In this document: positions 30,805 to 37,825 of the stretch, piece by piece
Layout of the letters: every line of letters begins with the position of its first letter
Position numbering within the stretch: the stretch's first letter is position 1
NCBI GenBank assembly: GCA_024638815.1
Contig: JAHEJM010000028.1
Location: 1,478-39,302 of the forward strand
Source of the DNA: Acidimicrobiales bacterium
GTDB lineage: Bacteria > Actinomycetota > Acidimicrobiia > Acidimicrobiales > SZUA-35
Direction of reading: 5' to 3'
DNA: 37,825 bases
The notes under the pieces: generated by a model
Database searches by the model: none
What the model was told of the DNA's origin: nothing
What the model saw: only the letters and a program-made list of their open reading frames with translations
Translations under genes and position numbers: made by a program

Positions 30805-31926
30805 TCAGGCCAGACCGAGACGACGGGCCACCAGCTGGATACGGCTGTCAGGCTGAACCACGGCGATGCGGACATGACCCGAGCCGGCCTCGCCATAGAA
30901 CTCGCCCGGGCTGACCAGGGCCCCGGCCTCGGTGGCCAACCGCCGGGCGAAGGCCCAGGCGTCGCCGTCGGGAGCCGGGCACCACAGGTAGAAGCCGCCC
31001 CCCGGCAGCGGCGTGACCGCCCCCAGCTTCTCCACCACCTGCTGCATCAGTTCCAGCCGCCGGCGATACAGGCTCCGCTGGGTCTCGACATGGGCTTCAT
31101 CACCGAAGGCGGCCACCGCCGCCGCCTGGACCGGGCCGGGCTGCATGAAGCCGGCGTGCTTGCGGACCTCACCCAGGTAGTGGATCAGCTCGCCGTCGCC
31201 GACATAGAAGCCGCAGCGGGCCCCGGCCAGATTCGACCGCTTCGACAGCGAGTGCACGGCAACCACCCCGTCGAGACCGGTGGCGACGATGGATCGGGGC
31301 GGCCCGTCCCAAGTGAAGGCGATGTAGCACTCATCGGAGACCACGGGCACGCCCCGGGCTCGACCCCAGGCGGCAGCGGCGCCCAGATCGTCCAGCCCCC
31401 CTGCCGGATTTCCCGGGGTGTTGACCCACAGGCACAGGGCCCGGGCGGCATCGGCATCGTCAATGGCGTCGAGGTTGATACGCCACCGGTCGTCGACCGG
31501 TACCGGCACGGCCCGGCACCCGGCCAGGGTGGCCCCCATGGCGTAGCTGGGATAGCTGACGGCCGGGTAGAGCACAGTGTCACGCTCCGGGGTTCGCAGC
31601 TTGAGCCAGTGAGGTAGCCCGGCCACGAACTCCTTGGAGCCAATCGTGGCCCGAACGTCGTCGGGGCCGACGGCCCCGTCGCCACCATCGAGACCGACGG
31701 TGCGGTTGAGCCACTGGGCGGCGGCCGAGCGAAAGGCCTCTGTTCCGATGGACGGCGGATACGAGCGCTCCATGCCTGATGAGGCCAGGGCGTCGACCAC
31801 TGAGGGGGGCGGGGGGTCGAACGGGGTGCCGATGGACAGATCGACCACGCCGCCGTCGTGGCTGCCGGCGATGGTCTTCAGTTCGTTCAGTCGGTCGTAG
31901 GGGTACGGGGGTGGTACGAAGCCCAT
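30805..31926 (-). CDS. dapC: Succinyldiaminopimelate aminotransferase
   Basis: A 373-residue class I PLP-dependent aminotransferase. The PLP lysine is in HSLSKRSNLAGARCGF; other conserved parts are YPAVSYPSYAMGA, LWVNTPGNPAGG (substrate and PLP contact), VVSDECYIAF with the Asp that binds the pyridine nitrogen, and the C-terminal Arg in GHVRIAVV. Wording and position between dapD and dapF identify the actinobacterial DapC, which makes N-succinyl-LL-2,6-diaminopimelate from the keto form with glutamate. TAACAT six bases before the ATG indicates a leaderless mRNA. It lies 43 bases upstream of dapD on the same strand. Confidence 0.92.
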   Translation of the reverse strand: MGFVPPPYPYDRLNELKTIAGSHDGGVVDLSIGTPFDPPPPSVVDALASSGMERSYPPSIGTEAFRSAAAQWLNRTVGLDGGDGAVGPDDVRATIGSKEFVAGLPHWLKLRTPERDTVLYPAVSYPSYAMGATLAGCRAVPVPVDDRWRINLDAIDDADAARALCLWVNTPGNPAGGLDDLGAAAAWGRARGVPVVSDECYIAFTWDGPPRSIVATGLDGVVAVHSLSKRSNLAGARCGFYVGDGELIHYLGEVRKHAGFMQPGPVQAAAVAAFGDEAHVETQRSLYRRRLELMQQVVEKLGAVTPLPGGGFYLWCPAPDGDAWAFARRLATEAGALVSPGEFYGEAGSGHVRIAVVQPDSRIQLVARRLGLA

Positions 31927-31932
31927 CGGCCG

Positions 31933-31938
31933 ATGTTA
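31933..31938 (-). promoter_or_regulatory. dapC: -10 hexamer TAACAT for dapC
   Basis: TAACAT ends six bases before the dapC ATG at 31926. It overlaps the last codon and stop of hflX, so dapC can be transcribed independently. Confidence 0.6.
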
Positions 31939-33537
31939 CCGGCGCCCACCCCGGGTCGAGCCGGGGCCGCCCGCTGCGTCGGCGGCGGGCAGTTTGCTCA
32001 CCACCACCTCGGACAGCCGCTTGGCCGACGATGACTCGAGCCGGGCCGTGAGCCGCATTCCCTTCTCCTCCGACTCCTCGCTCAGCACCTGGCCCTCACG
32101 ATGGGCGGCGGCCAGCAGGTCACCTCGAGCCCATGGCACGAAGAGTTCGAACAGTTCGGTGTCGGCCCGCAATTCCTCGGCCAGGGCGTCGAGCAGGCGG
32201 TCCATGCCCTCCCCGGTCACAGCCGAAACGCCGACCGAACCCGGGTGTTGGGCCACCAGCCGTTCCATGTCGTCGGCCACGTCGGCCTTGTTGAACACGA
32301 TGAGCTGGGGGATCTCGTCGGCCCCGATCTCGGCCAGTACGTCGCGCACGGCGTTGATGTGGGCGTCGGGGTCGGGACCCGAGCCGTCCACCACGTGAAG
32401 CAGCAGATCGGCTCCGGCCGCCACCTCCAGGGTGGACTTGAACGCCTCCACCAGCTGGTGGGGTAGCTTTCGCACGAAGCCGACGGTGTCGGTCATCAGG
32501 ATCGGCTCACCGCCGGGCAGGCTGAGCTTGCGGGTCGTGGGGTCGAGGGTGGCGAACAAGCGGTCCTCCACCCTGACCTCGGCCCCGGTCAGGCATCTCA
32601 GCAGCGACGACTTACCGGCGTTGGTGTACCCCACGATCGACACCGTGTGATAGGGCGAGCGATGGCGGGCCTTGCGCTGGTTCCGACGTCGGGCCGAGAT
32701 GGAGGCCAGGTCCCGCTCCAGCTTGTGCATGCGCCGAACCAGGCGGCGACGGTCGACCTCGATCTGGGTTTCACCCGGACCTCGGGTCCCGATGCCGCCG
32801 GCCTGCTGGGAGAAGTCCTTCTTGTTGCGCAGTCGGGGCAGCCGGTAACGAAGCTGGGCCAGTTCGACCTGGGCCTTACCCTCGGCCGAAGTGGCATGCT
32901 GGGCGAAGATGTCGAGGATGACGGCGGTGCGGTCGAGCGCAGTGCGCTTCAGCATGCGCTCCAGGTTGACCTGTTGACCGGGGGTGAGCTCGTCGTCGAA
33001 GACCACGGTGTCGGCGTCGATGGCGAGCGAGGAGTCCAGGATCTCCTGGACCTTGCCCTTGCCCACGAAGGTGGCGGGGTCGGGTCGGTCCCGGCGTTGC
33101 ACGATGCGATCCAGGGCGTCGGCCCCGGCGGTGTCGACCAGAAGGGCCAGCTCGTCGAGCGAGGCCTCGGTCTCGGCATCGGTCCGCCCGGCGGTCTTGA
33201 CCCCGACCAGCACGATACGTTCCCGGAACGCCCGATCGAGGAAGCCCCGCTCAACGGTGGAACCGTATTCTCCGAAGGCACCCCGATGCTCGCTCTCCAC
33301 TCTCCCGACGTCCCAGTTGGGGAGCCCGTCGCCGTCCAGGCGGTTCGGATCAGCTCCATCGTCCACGAAGCCGACGTCGTAGTCGTCGAAGGGACCGAGG
33401 TCGTCGCCGGTGTCGACAGCGTCGCCGTCCCAGCCCCGATCGTGGACCCCGGCTCCGGCCGTACCGTTCGACGACGATTCTGTTGCGGCGGATCGGTTGG
33501 ATGATGGCCGAGGTGAGGATGGACTGTCGTTACCCAA
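31936..33537 (-). CDS. hflX: GTPase HflX
   Basis: A 533-residue HflX, a ribosome-associated GTPase that splits stalled or hibernating ribosomes. The HflX N-terminal domain spans about residues 90-290 (RIVLVGVKTAG, GKGKVQEI, VVFDDELTPGQQVNLERML, QAGGIGTRGPGETQIEVDRR). The G domain follows with VGYTNAGKSSLLRCL (G1), the switch and LTDTVGFVRKLPHQLVEAF (G3), and FNKADV (G4). An acidic low-complexity extension of about 80 residues precedes it. No ATG lies near; a TTG at 33537 with GGGAG eight bases upstream, overlapping the dapF stop by eight bases, is the best start. A GTG further in is possible. It is coupled to dapF as in many actinobacteria. Confidence 0.93.
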   Translation of the reverse strand: MGNDSPSSPRPSSNRSAATESSSNGTAGAGVHDRGWDGDAVDTGDDLGPFDDYDVGFVDDGADPNRLDGDGLPNWDVGRVESEHRGAFGEYGSTVERGFLDRAFRERIVLVGVKTAGRTDAETEASLDELALLVDTAGADALDRIVQRRDRPDPATFVGKGKVQEILDSSLAIDADTVVFDDELTPGQQVNLERMLKRTALDRTAVILDIFAQHATSAEGKAQVELAQLRYRLPRLRNKKDFSQQAGGIGTRGPGETQIEVDRRRLVRRMHKLERDLASISARRRNQRKARHRSPYHTVSIVGYTNAGKSSLLRCLTGAEVRVEDRLFATLDPTTRKLSLPGGEPILMTDTVGFVRKLPHQLVEAFKSTLEVAAGADLLLHVVDGSGPDPDAHINAVRDVLAEIGADEIPQLIVFNKADVADDMERLVAQHPGSVGVSAVTGEGMDRLLDALAEELRADTELFELFVPWARGDLLAAAHREGQVLSEESEEKGMRLTARLESSSAKRLSEVVVSKLPAADAAGGPGSTRGGRR

Positions 33538-34450
33538 GGATGACGCTCCCGATATAGCCGGCGGGGCCGCTGAGAAAGATCTCATCGCCGTCCAGTTCAA
33601 CGGTAGCCGAACCCCCGGGCATGGTCACAGCGGTTTTCGCACCCACCATGCCGGCCCGGTTGGCGGCCCAGGCGGCGGCGCACGCCCCCGACCCGCAGGC
33701 CTGGGTGATCCCCACCCCCCGCTCCCACACCTTCATCCGGATGTCACCGTCGTCGGTGACGTGGACGACATGGACGTTCACACCATCGGAATGGCCGGCC
33801 TCGACCCGGGGACCGGCCACCGCCATGTCCACCGCCTCGAGATCGTCGGCAGTGGCGACAAACCCGACCACGTGGGGGTTGCCGAGATCGACGCCGGCCT
33901 CGGCGATGACGGACACACCGGCGTCGGCCCAGCGGCCGTCGGCCCCGGGCGCAGGACGAGCCCGGCCCATGGATGCGCGAACCTGCCACGTCGAACCGGG
34001 AACCGGCTGCACGACGAGTTGGCGGGAGCCGGCGTCGGTCTCGACAACCAGGGCAACAGGACCGTGGATACCGGGGTCGGCCGGGTCATCGGGCACGGGC
34101 GAACCGAGTAGTCGCTGCACGACGGCCTGGCCCAGGCAACGAATCCCGTTGCCGCTGATCTCGGCCCGGCTACCGTCGGCATTCCACAACACCATTGCCC
34201 AGTGGGTGGTGGAGCCATCCACCGGCTGGGCCACGATCAGGCCGTCGGCCCCGATACCGGTCCGGCGGTGACACCAGCGACGAGCCTGATCCGATGACGG
34301 CTCCCATTCGGGGGCCAGTACGACAAGGAAGTCGTTGCCCAGACCGTGATGCTTCGTCAGCAGCAGGGACGAGGCGCCGATGCCGTCGGGGGCCGCCGGA
34401 GGTATGGTATGCGGGTTTCGGGGGTGGGACTGAATGCCGGGGTCGACCAA
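33530..34450 (-). CDS. dapF: Diaminopimelate epimerase
   Basis: A 306-residue PLP-independent epimerase that converts LL- to meso-diaminopimelate. The two catalytic cysteines are in the expected settings, SGNGIRCLGQAV and ITQACGSGACAAAWA, within the two mirror-image halves. The start of the domain is TKHHGLGNDFLVV at about residue 32, and GIGADGLIV follows. The start at TTG 34450 is chosen because AGGA lies seven bases upstream and no ATG or GTG is available before the conserved region; it gives a 30-residue extension. The stop overlaps the TTG of hflX. Confidence 0.92.
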   Translation of the reverse strand: MVDPGIQSHPRNPHTIPPAAPDGIGASSLLLTKHHGLGNDFLVVLAPEWEPSSDQARRWCHRRTGIGADGLIVAQPVDGSTTHWAMVLWNADGSRAEISGNGIRCLGQAVVQRLLGSPVPDDPADPGIHGPVALVVETDAGSRQLVVQPVPGSTWQVRASMGRARPAPGADGRWADAGVSVIAEAGVDLGNPHVVGFVATADDLEAVDMAVAGPRVEAGHSDGVNVHVVHVTDDGDIRMKVWERGVGITQACGSGACAAAWAANRAGMVGAKTAVTMPGGSATVELDGDEIFLSGPAGYIGSVILG

Positions 34451-34618
34451 TGAGTTTCCTCGCTGTTGCCGTCGTTGGTGTTTCTGCCGTCATCGGTGGA
34501 GCCGAGCCCGGCCCATAGCCCGTTGGCGGGTGGCCGGCCGGTTCGGCACCGATCTTGTCTCTCCAGGGTACGGGCTGGCGGTGACGGCCACTGTGGTTTT
34601 CGGTCCGGGACCCGAGGT

Positions 34619-35632
34619 TCAGCCGCCCGAGGCCGGTTGGGTCGGGGTCTGCGGTTCGGTGGTCGTCGGCTCGGTCGACGGGGAGGACGTCTCGGTCGAC
34701 GTGGTGGAGTTCCCGTCCGTGGTTGGCGTCGTGGTCGTCGATGACGAGGAGGAGGAAGAAGAAGAAGTGGTCGCCGTTGATCCCGACAATGTCGAGGTTG
34801 TCGATGCCTCGCCGGTGGTGGATGTGGAGCCGGTCTGCGACGACGTGGTGGTGGGTTGGCCGGTCGTTGTACTCGACGAAGGTGCCACCGACGTGGTGGT
34901 GGTTGAAGCAGCGGGAATCGACGTGCCGCTGCGGCTTCGTCGAGAGGAACGAACCGCACCGGAGGCGCTCGTCGTGGACTCCGAGCGGTCACTGTCGCCT
35001 TCCTCGAGGGAATTGACCGGCAACTCCCCCTGGTCGGTGGCGTCGACGTCCGATTGCGATCCGCCGGTGCCATCATCGAATCGGCTGCGGCTGCCGGACG
35101 AGCCGGAATCGGCCCGTCTGCTCGATCCGACGGGCTCGGCGTCGTCGGCCGAGCCGGCCGAGACCACACCACCGGTCGGATCGGCCGTCTGGTCGTCCGA
35201 GCCGTCGACCATGGCTCGAACCACGGTGACGATGATCAGACCGGAGACGAGCACGGCGACCGTCGACAGGACGGCGAGAACACCGACGGCGAAGCGTCGC
35301 TCGCCGGGGAGTTCCGAATCGCCGGGCATGGGCCGGATCGACGGCGTGGCGGCGGCCTCCTCCGTCGGCAACGCAGGCTCGTCCGTCGGCGCCGGGGGCT
35401 GGTGTGTCGGCGCCGGGGGGCGAGGTGACTGATCCGTTGGCACCGGGGGGCGGGGTGACTCCCCTGTCGGCGCCGAGGACTCGAGCGAGTCTTCGTAAAC
35501 CACCAGCGTGCTCTTCGACAGTGGGCCGATCGGAATCGGCCGAGGCGCGGGGAGGCTCCGCTCGTCGAGATCGAATTCGGTGGTGTCAACCGCATCCCGG
35601 GGAGAGAACGGCGACGGCGTAGGGCCGGACAT
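34619..35632 (-). CDS. Single-pass membrane protein with mucin-like Ser/Thr-rich exterior
   Basis: A 337-residue protein in three parts. The cytoplasmic part (about 1-112) has a Pro-rich run with repeats PTGESPRPPVP, PTDQSPRPPAP, PTHQPPAP, PTDEPALP. One transmembrane helix follows (FAVGVLAVLSTVAVLVSGLIIVTVV). The exterior (about 140-337) is extreme low complexity: acidic Gly/Ser first, then nearly only Ser and Thr with runs of Ser and Thr, ending QTPTQPASGG. This is the composition of an O-glycosylated stalk or wall-spanning segment. No enzymatic domain is seen. The Pro-rich interior could recruit SH3- or WW-like or division proteins; this is speculation. A -10 TATACT lies about 33 bases upstream. 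Confidence 0.75.
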   Translation of the reverse strand: MSGPTPSPFSPRDAVDTTEFDLDERSLPAPRPIPIGPLSKSTLVVYEDSLESSAPTGESPRPPVPTDQSPRPPAPTHQPPAPTDEPALPTEEAAATPSIRPMPGDSELPGERRFAVGVLAVLSTVAVLVSGLIIVTVVRAMVDGSDDQTADPTGGVVSAGSADDAEPVGSSRRADSGSSGSRSRFDDGTGGSQSDVDATDQGELPVNSLEEGDSDRSESTTSASGAVRSSRRSRSGTSIPAASTTTTSVAPSSSTTTGQPTTTSSQTGSTSTTGEASTTSTLSGSTATTSSSSSSSSSTTTTPTTDGNSTTSTETSSPSTEPTTTEPQTPTQPASGG

Positions 35633-35664
35633 GGATGCACCCGCCTGTCGGTGAATCTGTTGGC

Positions 35665-35670
35665 AGTATA
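35665..35670 (-). promoter_or_regulatory. -10 hexamer TATACT for the Ser/Thr-rich membrane protein
   Basis: TATACT on the minus strand predicts a transcription start near 35658 and a leader of about 26 bases containing GGCGGG before the ATG at 35632. No convincing -35 was found. Confidence 0.4.
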
Positions 35671-35713
35671 GTTCCGACGCAGGGGGTTCCAGGGAAGTCG
35701 CGCCCCACTCGCT

Positions 35714-35771
35714 GTGATTCGTGTCGGCCTCGTGGCCGTCGGGTGATTCGTGTCGGCCTCGCGGCCGTCGG
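35714..35771. repeat. 29-base tandem duplication after the nucleotidase gene
   Basis: Two adjacent 29-base units (35714-35742 and 35743-35771), starting GTGATTCGTGTCGGCCTCG, differ at one base. Each contains a short GGCC-TCG(T/C)-GGCC hairpin. They end two bases before the stop codon of the 5'-nucleotidase (35774-35776, minus strand), where a terminator would be expected. Confidence 0.8.
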
Positions 35772-35773
35772 GA

Positions 35774-37240
35774 TCAGGCCCAGGACGCCGAGTCGTGGGG
35801 CAGCGTGCCCCGGGATGCCCGGATGTAACCGAACGGTGTTTCGTAACGAAGGTTGGAGACCCGGGAGGTGTACACGTCGGCATAACGCTCGAGCTGGCGG
35901 GCGAACAGGCTCTTGTCCTGGCCGGCCCGCATCAGTGCCCCCCAGTTCGGGTTGCCCAGGTCTGCGGCCCGGCGGGCCAGGGGGGCGATCTCGTCGTCCA
36001 GTCTGAGGGCGGCGGCGCTGACCCGGTTGTAGGCGGCCTGGGTGCCACCGTCGGACTCGGGCCGGCGAGCGGTCAGTCGCAGCTGGGCCTGACGTCGATC
36101 CAGATCGATCTTCTGGGCCATGAGCGACCCCAACTTGGCCTGATCTGGGGCGAACTCGATGGCCGCCAGGACCTCCGACTCCAGCTCTCGCACCACCAGC
36201 GCCGTCCGCCACCGCAGCACGTCCTTGGTGACGTGGACGTCGCCGAACAGGTGGTCGCCGACGTAGAGCGGCTGGCCACCGGAGATTCCCAGGCTCTCCT
36301 CCACCAGCCGGGCGTTGCCGCCGAAGTAGACCGATCCAGCCTCCAGCGTGCCGTGGTAGGGCTGCAGCAGTGAACGTTCCTCGTCGACCACCCGGTAGAT
36401 GGGGTTGGTGCGGGAGAAGAACCGCGGCTTGTCGGCCGACACGATCACGATGTCGAACAGATCCCGCCACGTGGTGTCCCCGGGGCAGAACTCATCGACG
36501 GTGTAGGCCATCATCGTCTTGGTGTAGGCCCAGTCGGAGTTGGTGATCAGCAAAAGGTTCTTTCCCGCCAGGCGTTGGTCCAGCAGGGTGGTGACCAGAT
36601 CGGGGTCGGGTTCCACGAACCGGTCGGGGTCGGCCACGATGCCGGCCTTGAGGGTGCTGGTCAAGTGGGTCTCGGTCAGGGCGTCGTCGACCAGGCGGTA
36701 GAGGTCGGCGTAGCTGGAGGCCCCCGGTAACGGATGCTGGTCGTGTAGCTCGACCAGCTGGGTCCACAGGGCGGCCCGCGACAGCTCGAACATGGTGTTC
36801 ATGAACATGAATCGGGGCTCGGACAGATCGAGCACGGTTTCGCGGTAGTGGTTGCGAACCTGCTCGAAGGGCAACATGGTGTTGCCGTGCTGGGCCCGAA
36901 CCACGTAGCCGAACCGGGTGGCCTTGCACAGGTTGCCGAGCTGTAGGTCGAAGGTCAGTCCGATGGTGAACGCATCGGGGTCGAAGATCAGGTCGGCGAC
37001 CGGTAGACCCTGGCGGCCCAGGATGTCCCGGGCGTACTCGAAGGCCCGATGCTCCCACTCCTCCACCTTGTAGTGGATGAGGGTGTAGTCCATGTCATAG
37101 CCAACGGCCTGGACCGCCCGCAGGTTCAGGGTCCGGTTGGCGAACACCCCCCGCTCCGGCGGCGCCGAGTCGAGTTCGACCGTCACATCGGCGCCGTCGG
37201 CCTGGTCGGCGGTCGGCACGGGCACATCATCGGTGGCCAT
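35774..37240 (-). CDS. HAD-IG family 5'-nucleotidase (cN-II-like)
   Basis: A 488-residue HAD-superfamily protein of the purine 5'-nucleotidase (cytosolic nucleotidase II-like) family. Motif I is GYDMDYTLIHY, with the nucleophile and acid Asp. Motif II is the Thr of LLITNSDWAYT, the motif III lysine is probably in SADKPRFFS, and motif IV is PLYVGDHLFGDV. These enzymes dephosphorylate IMP/GMP-type nucleotides in the cytoplasm; specificity is not readable. The start at ATG 37240 is set by TACAGT seven bases upstream; an upstream in-frame start at 37306 would add 22 unconserved residues. The gene lies 52 bases downstream of the exonuclease III gene. Confidence 0.9.
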   Translation of the reverse strand: MATDDVPVPTADQADGADVTVELDSAPPERGVFANRTLNLRAVQAVGYDMDYTLIHYKVEEWEHRAFEYARDILGRQGLPVADLIFDPDAFTIGLTFDLQLGNLCKATRFGYVVRAQHGNTMLPFEQVRNHYRETVLDLSEPRFMFMNTMFELSRAALWTQLVELHDQHPLPGASSYADLYRLVDDALTETHLTSTLKAGIVADPDRFVEPDPDLVTTLLDQRLAGKNLLLITNSDWAYTKTMMAYTVDEFCPGDTTWRDLFDIVIVSADKPRFFSRTNPIYRVVDEERSLLQPYHGTLEAGSVYFGGNARLVEESLGISGGQPLYVGDHLFGDVHVTKDVLRWRTALVVRELESEVLAAIEFAPDQAKLGSLMAQKIDLDRRQAQLRLTARRPESDGGTQAAYNRVSAAALRLDDEIAPLARRAADLGNPNWGALMRAGQDKSLFARQLERYADVYTSRVSNLRYETPFGYIRASRGTLPHDSASWA

Positions 37241-37247
37241 CGTGGTC

Positions 37248-37253
37248 ACTGTA
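37248..37253 (-). promoter_or_regulatory. -10 hexamer TACAGT for the nucleotidase gene
   Basis: TACAGT ends seven bases before the ATG at 37240, favouring this start over the longer in-frame alternative at 37306. Confidence 0.55.
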
Positions 37254-37292
37254 GGCAGAGCGGTTGGCGTTGCCCTCCAACCCGTCACCCGG

Positions 37293-37825
37293 TCAGTGGC
37301 CGACACCAGGGCCGACGTCGATCACCAGTGGAGCGTGGTCGGAGGGGCGTTCCGCAGTGCGGGCCGGGCGATCCACCCAGCACGCCTCGATCCGGGGCCA
37401 CAGTGGTTCCGACACCAGGGCCAGGTCGAGGCGCAGGCCCCGATCGCCGAGGCGGCCGGCAACCGGTTCGGGCCCGGGATCGGCCACCACCTGTTGCCGG
37501 TAGTTCCACCAGGTGAACTCGGGAGTGTCAGGGTGCAGGGTGCGGGCGGCGTCGACGAAGCCGGCGTCCAGCAGGGCGGCCACGCCCGCCCGCTCCGGGG
37601 GCGAGGCGTGGGTTTTGCGTCGAAACCGGCGGGGGTCGTAGATGTCCTGATCGGCCGGGGCCACGTTGAAGTCGCCGCAGACGACCGTTGAGGAGCCGGC
37701 CCACCGGCCGACCATGGCCTCGCACCGAAGCCGCTCCAGCCACACCAGCTTGTACAGGTAATGGGGGTCGTCCAGCGCCCGACCGTTGGGCACATACACC
37801 GTGGCCACCCGGATCGGGTCCTCGG
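37293..37825 (-). CDS. xthA: Exodeoxyribonuclease III (C-terminal part, cut by window edge)
   Basis: The C-terminal 170-odd residues of an exonuclease III / AP endonuclease, which cuts DNA at abasic sites and removes 3' blocks. Visible motifs are VYVPNGRALDDP, VVCGDFNVAPADQDIYDP (catalytic Asp and Asn), FTWWNYR, GLRLDLALVS and the final SDHAPLVIDV with the Asp-His pair. The frame is open to the window end, so the N-terminal metal-binding half lies outside. Symbol xthA is by family; the actinobacterial paralogue could equally be called exoA. Confidence 0.9.
   Translation of the reverse strand, partial: EDPIRVATVYVPNGRALDDPHYLYKLVWLERLRCEAMVGRWAGSSTVVCGDFNVAPADQDIYDPRRFRRKTHASPPERAGVAALLDAGFVDAARTLHPDTPEFTWWNYRQQVVADPGPEPVAGRLGDRGLRLDLALVSEPLWPRIEACWVDRPARTAERPSDHAPLVIDVGPGVGH

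Overview
This is a chromosomal window from a high-GC actinobacterium. The best guess is class Acidimicrobiia or a close relative. Supporting points are the very high GC at third codon positions, the lexA / LysM / nrdR order known from actinobacteria, a 28-residue basic protein resembling actinobacterial ribosomal protein bL37, a B12-dependent class II ribonucleotide reductase and the succinylase diaminopimelate pathway. I saw no tRNA, rRNA, CRISPR array or insertion sequence. Most of the window is conserved housekeeping sequence on both strands.

Layout. 1-110: tail of a membrane protein. 226-552: hypothetical. 668-3177: an S4 RNA-binding protein coupled by a 4-bp overlap to a molybdopterin oxidoreductase. 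3246-5676: ychF, a DUF192 gene and rsmI in one run. 5827-7134: a DUF427 gene and a divergent septum-formation-like lipo/membrane protein. 7207-9114: a PHP phosphoesterase, a HAD phosphatase and the bL37-like gene. 9188-13521: a phosphohexomutase, a VOC protein, a hypothetical and an EAL phosphodiesterase. 13657-17744: a PfkB (adenosine-type) kinase and nrdJ. 17745-19322: a 1.6-kb stretch with no convincing gene, holding two NrdR boxes, a promoter facing nrdJ, several stem-loops and a DnaA-box-like cluster. 19323-22165: a RibD-type reductase, nrdR, a LysM cell-division protein and lexA, with three LexA boxes between the last two. 22290-26281: a less conserved island with a broken HTH-ATPase-TPR-solute-binding fusion gene, a DUF4242 gene and a small secreted/membrane protein. 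26548-34450: a CoA-transferase and the dapE, dapD, dapC, hflX, dapF set, interrupted by two small membrane-protein genes. 34619-37825: a Ser/Thr-rich membrane protein, a HAD 5'-nucleotidase and a truncated exonuclease III gene.

How parts fit together. The nrdR gene lies in the window and its probable target, nrdJ, has two 16-bp NrdR boxes exactly 42 bp apart at its likely promoter, about 0.8 kb ahead of its start codon. That implies an unusually long leader RNA. LexA probably controls itself and the divergent LysM division inhibitor, and nrdR lies just beyond the LysM gene. The dap genes give lysine and meso-diaminopimelate for peptidoglycan.

A recurring signal is a TANNNT hexamer ending 6 to 8 bases before an ATG or GTG. 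It precedes about fifteen genes here and indicates widespread leaderless transcription. I used it to choose several start codons. All family names come from reading motifs; no database search was run.
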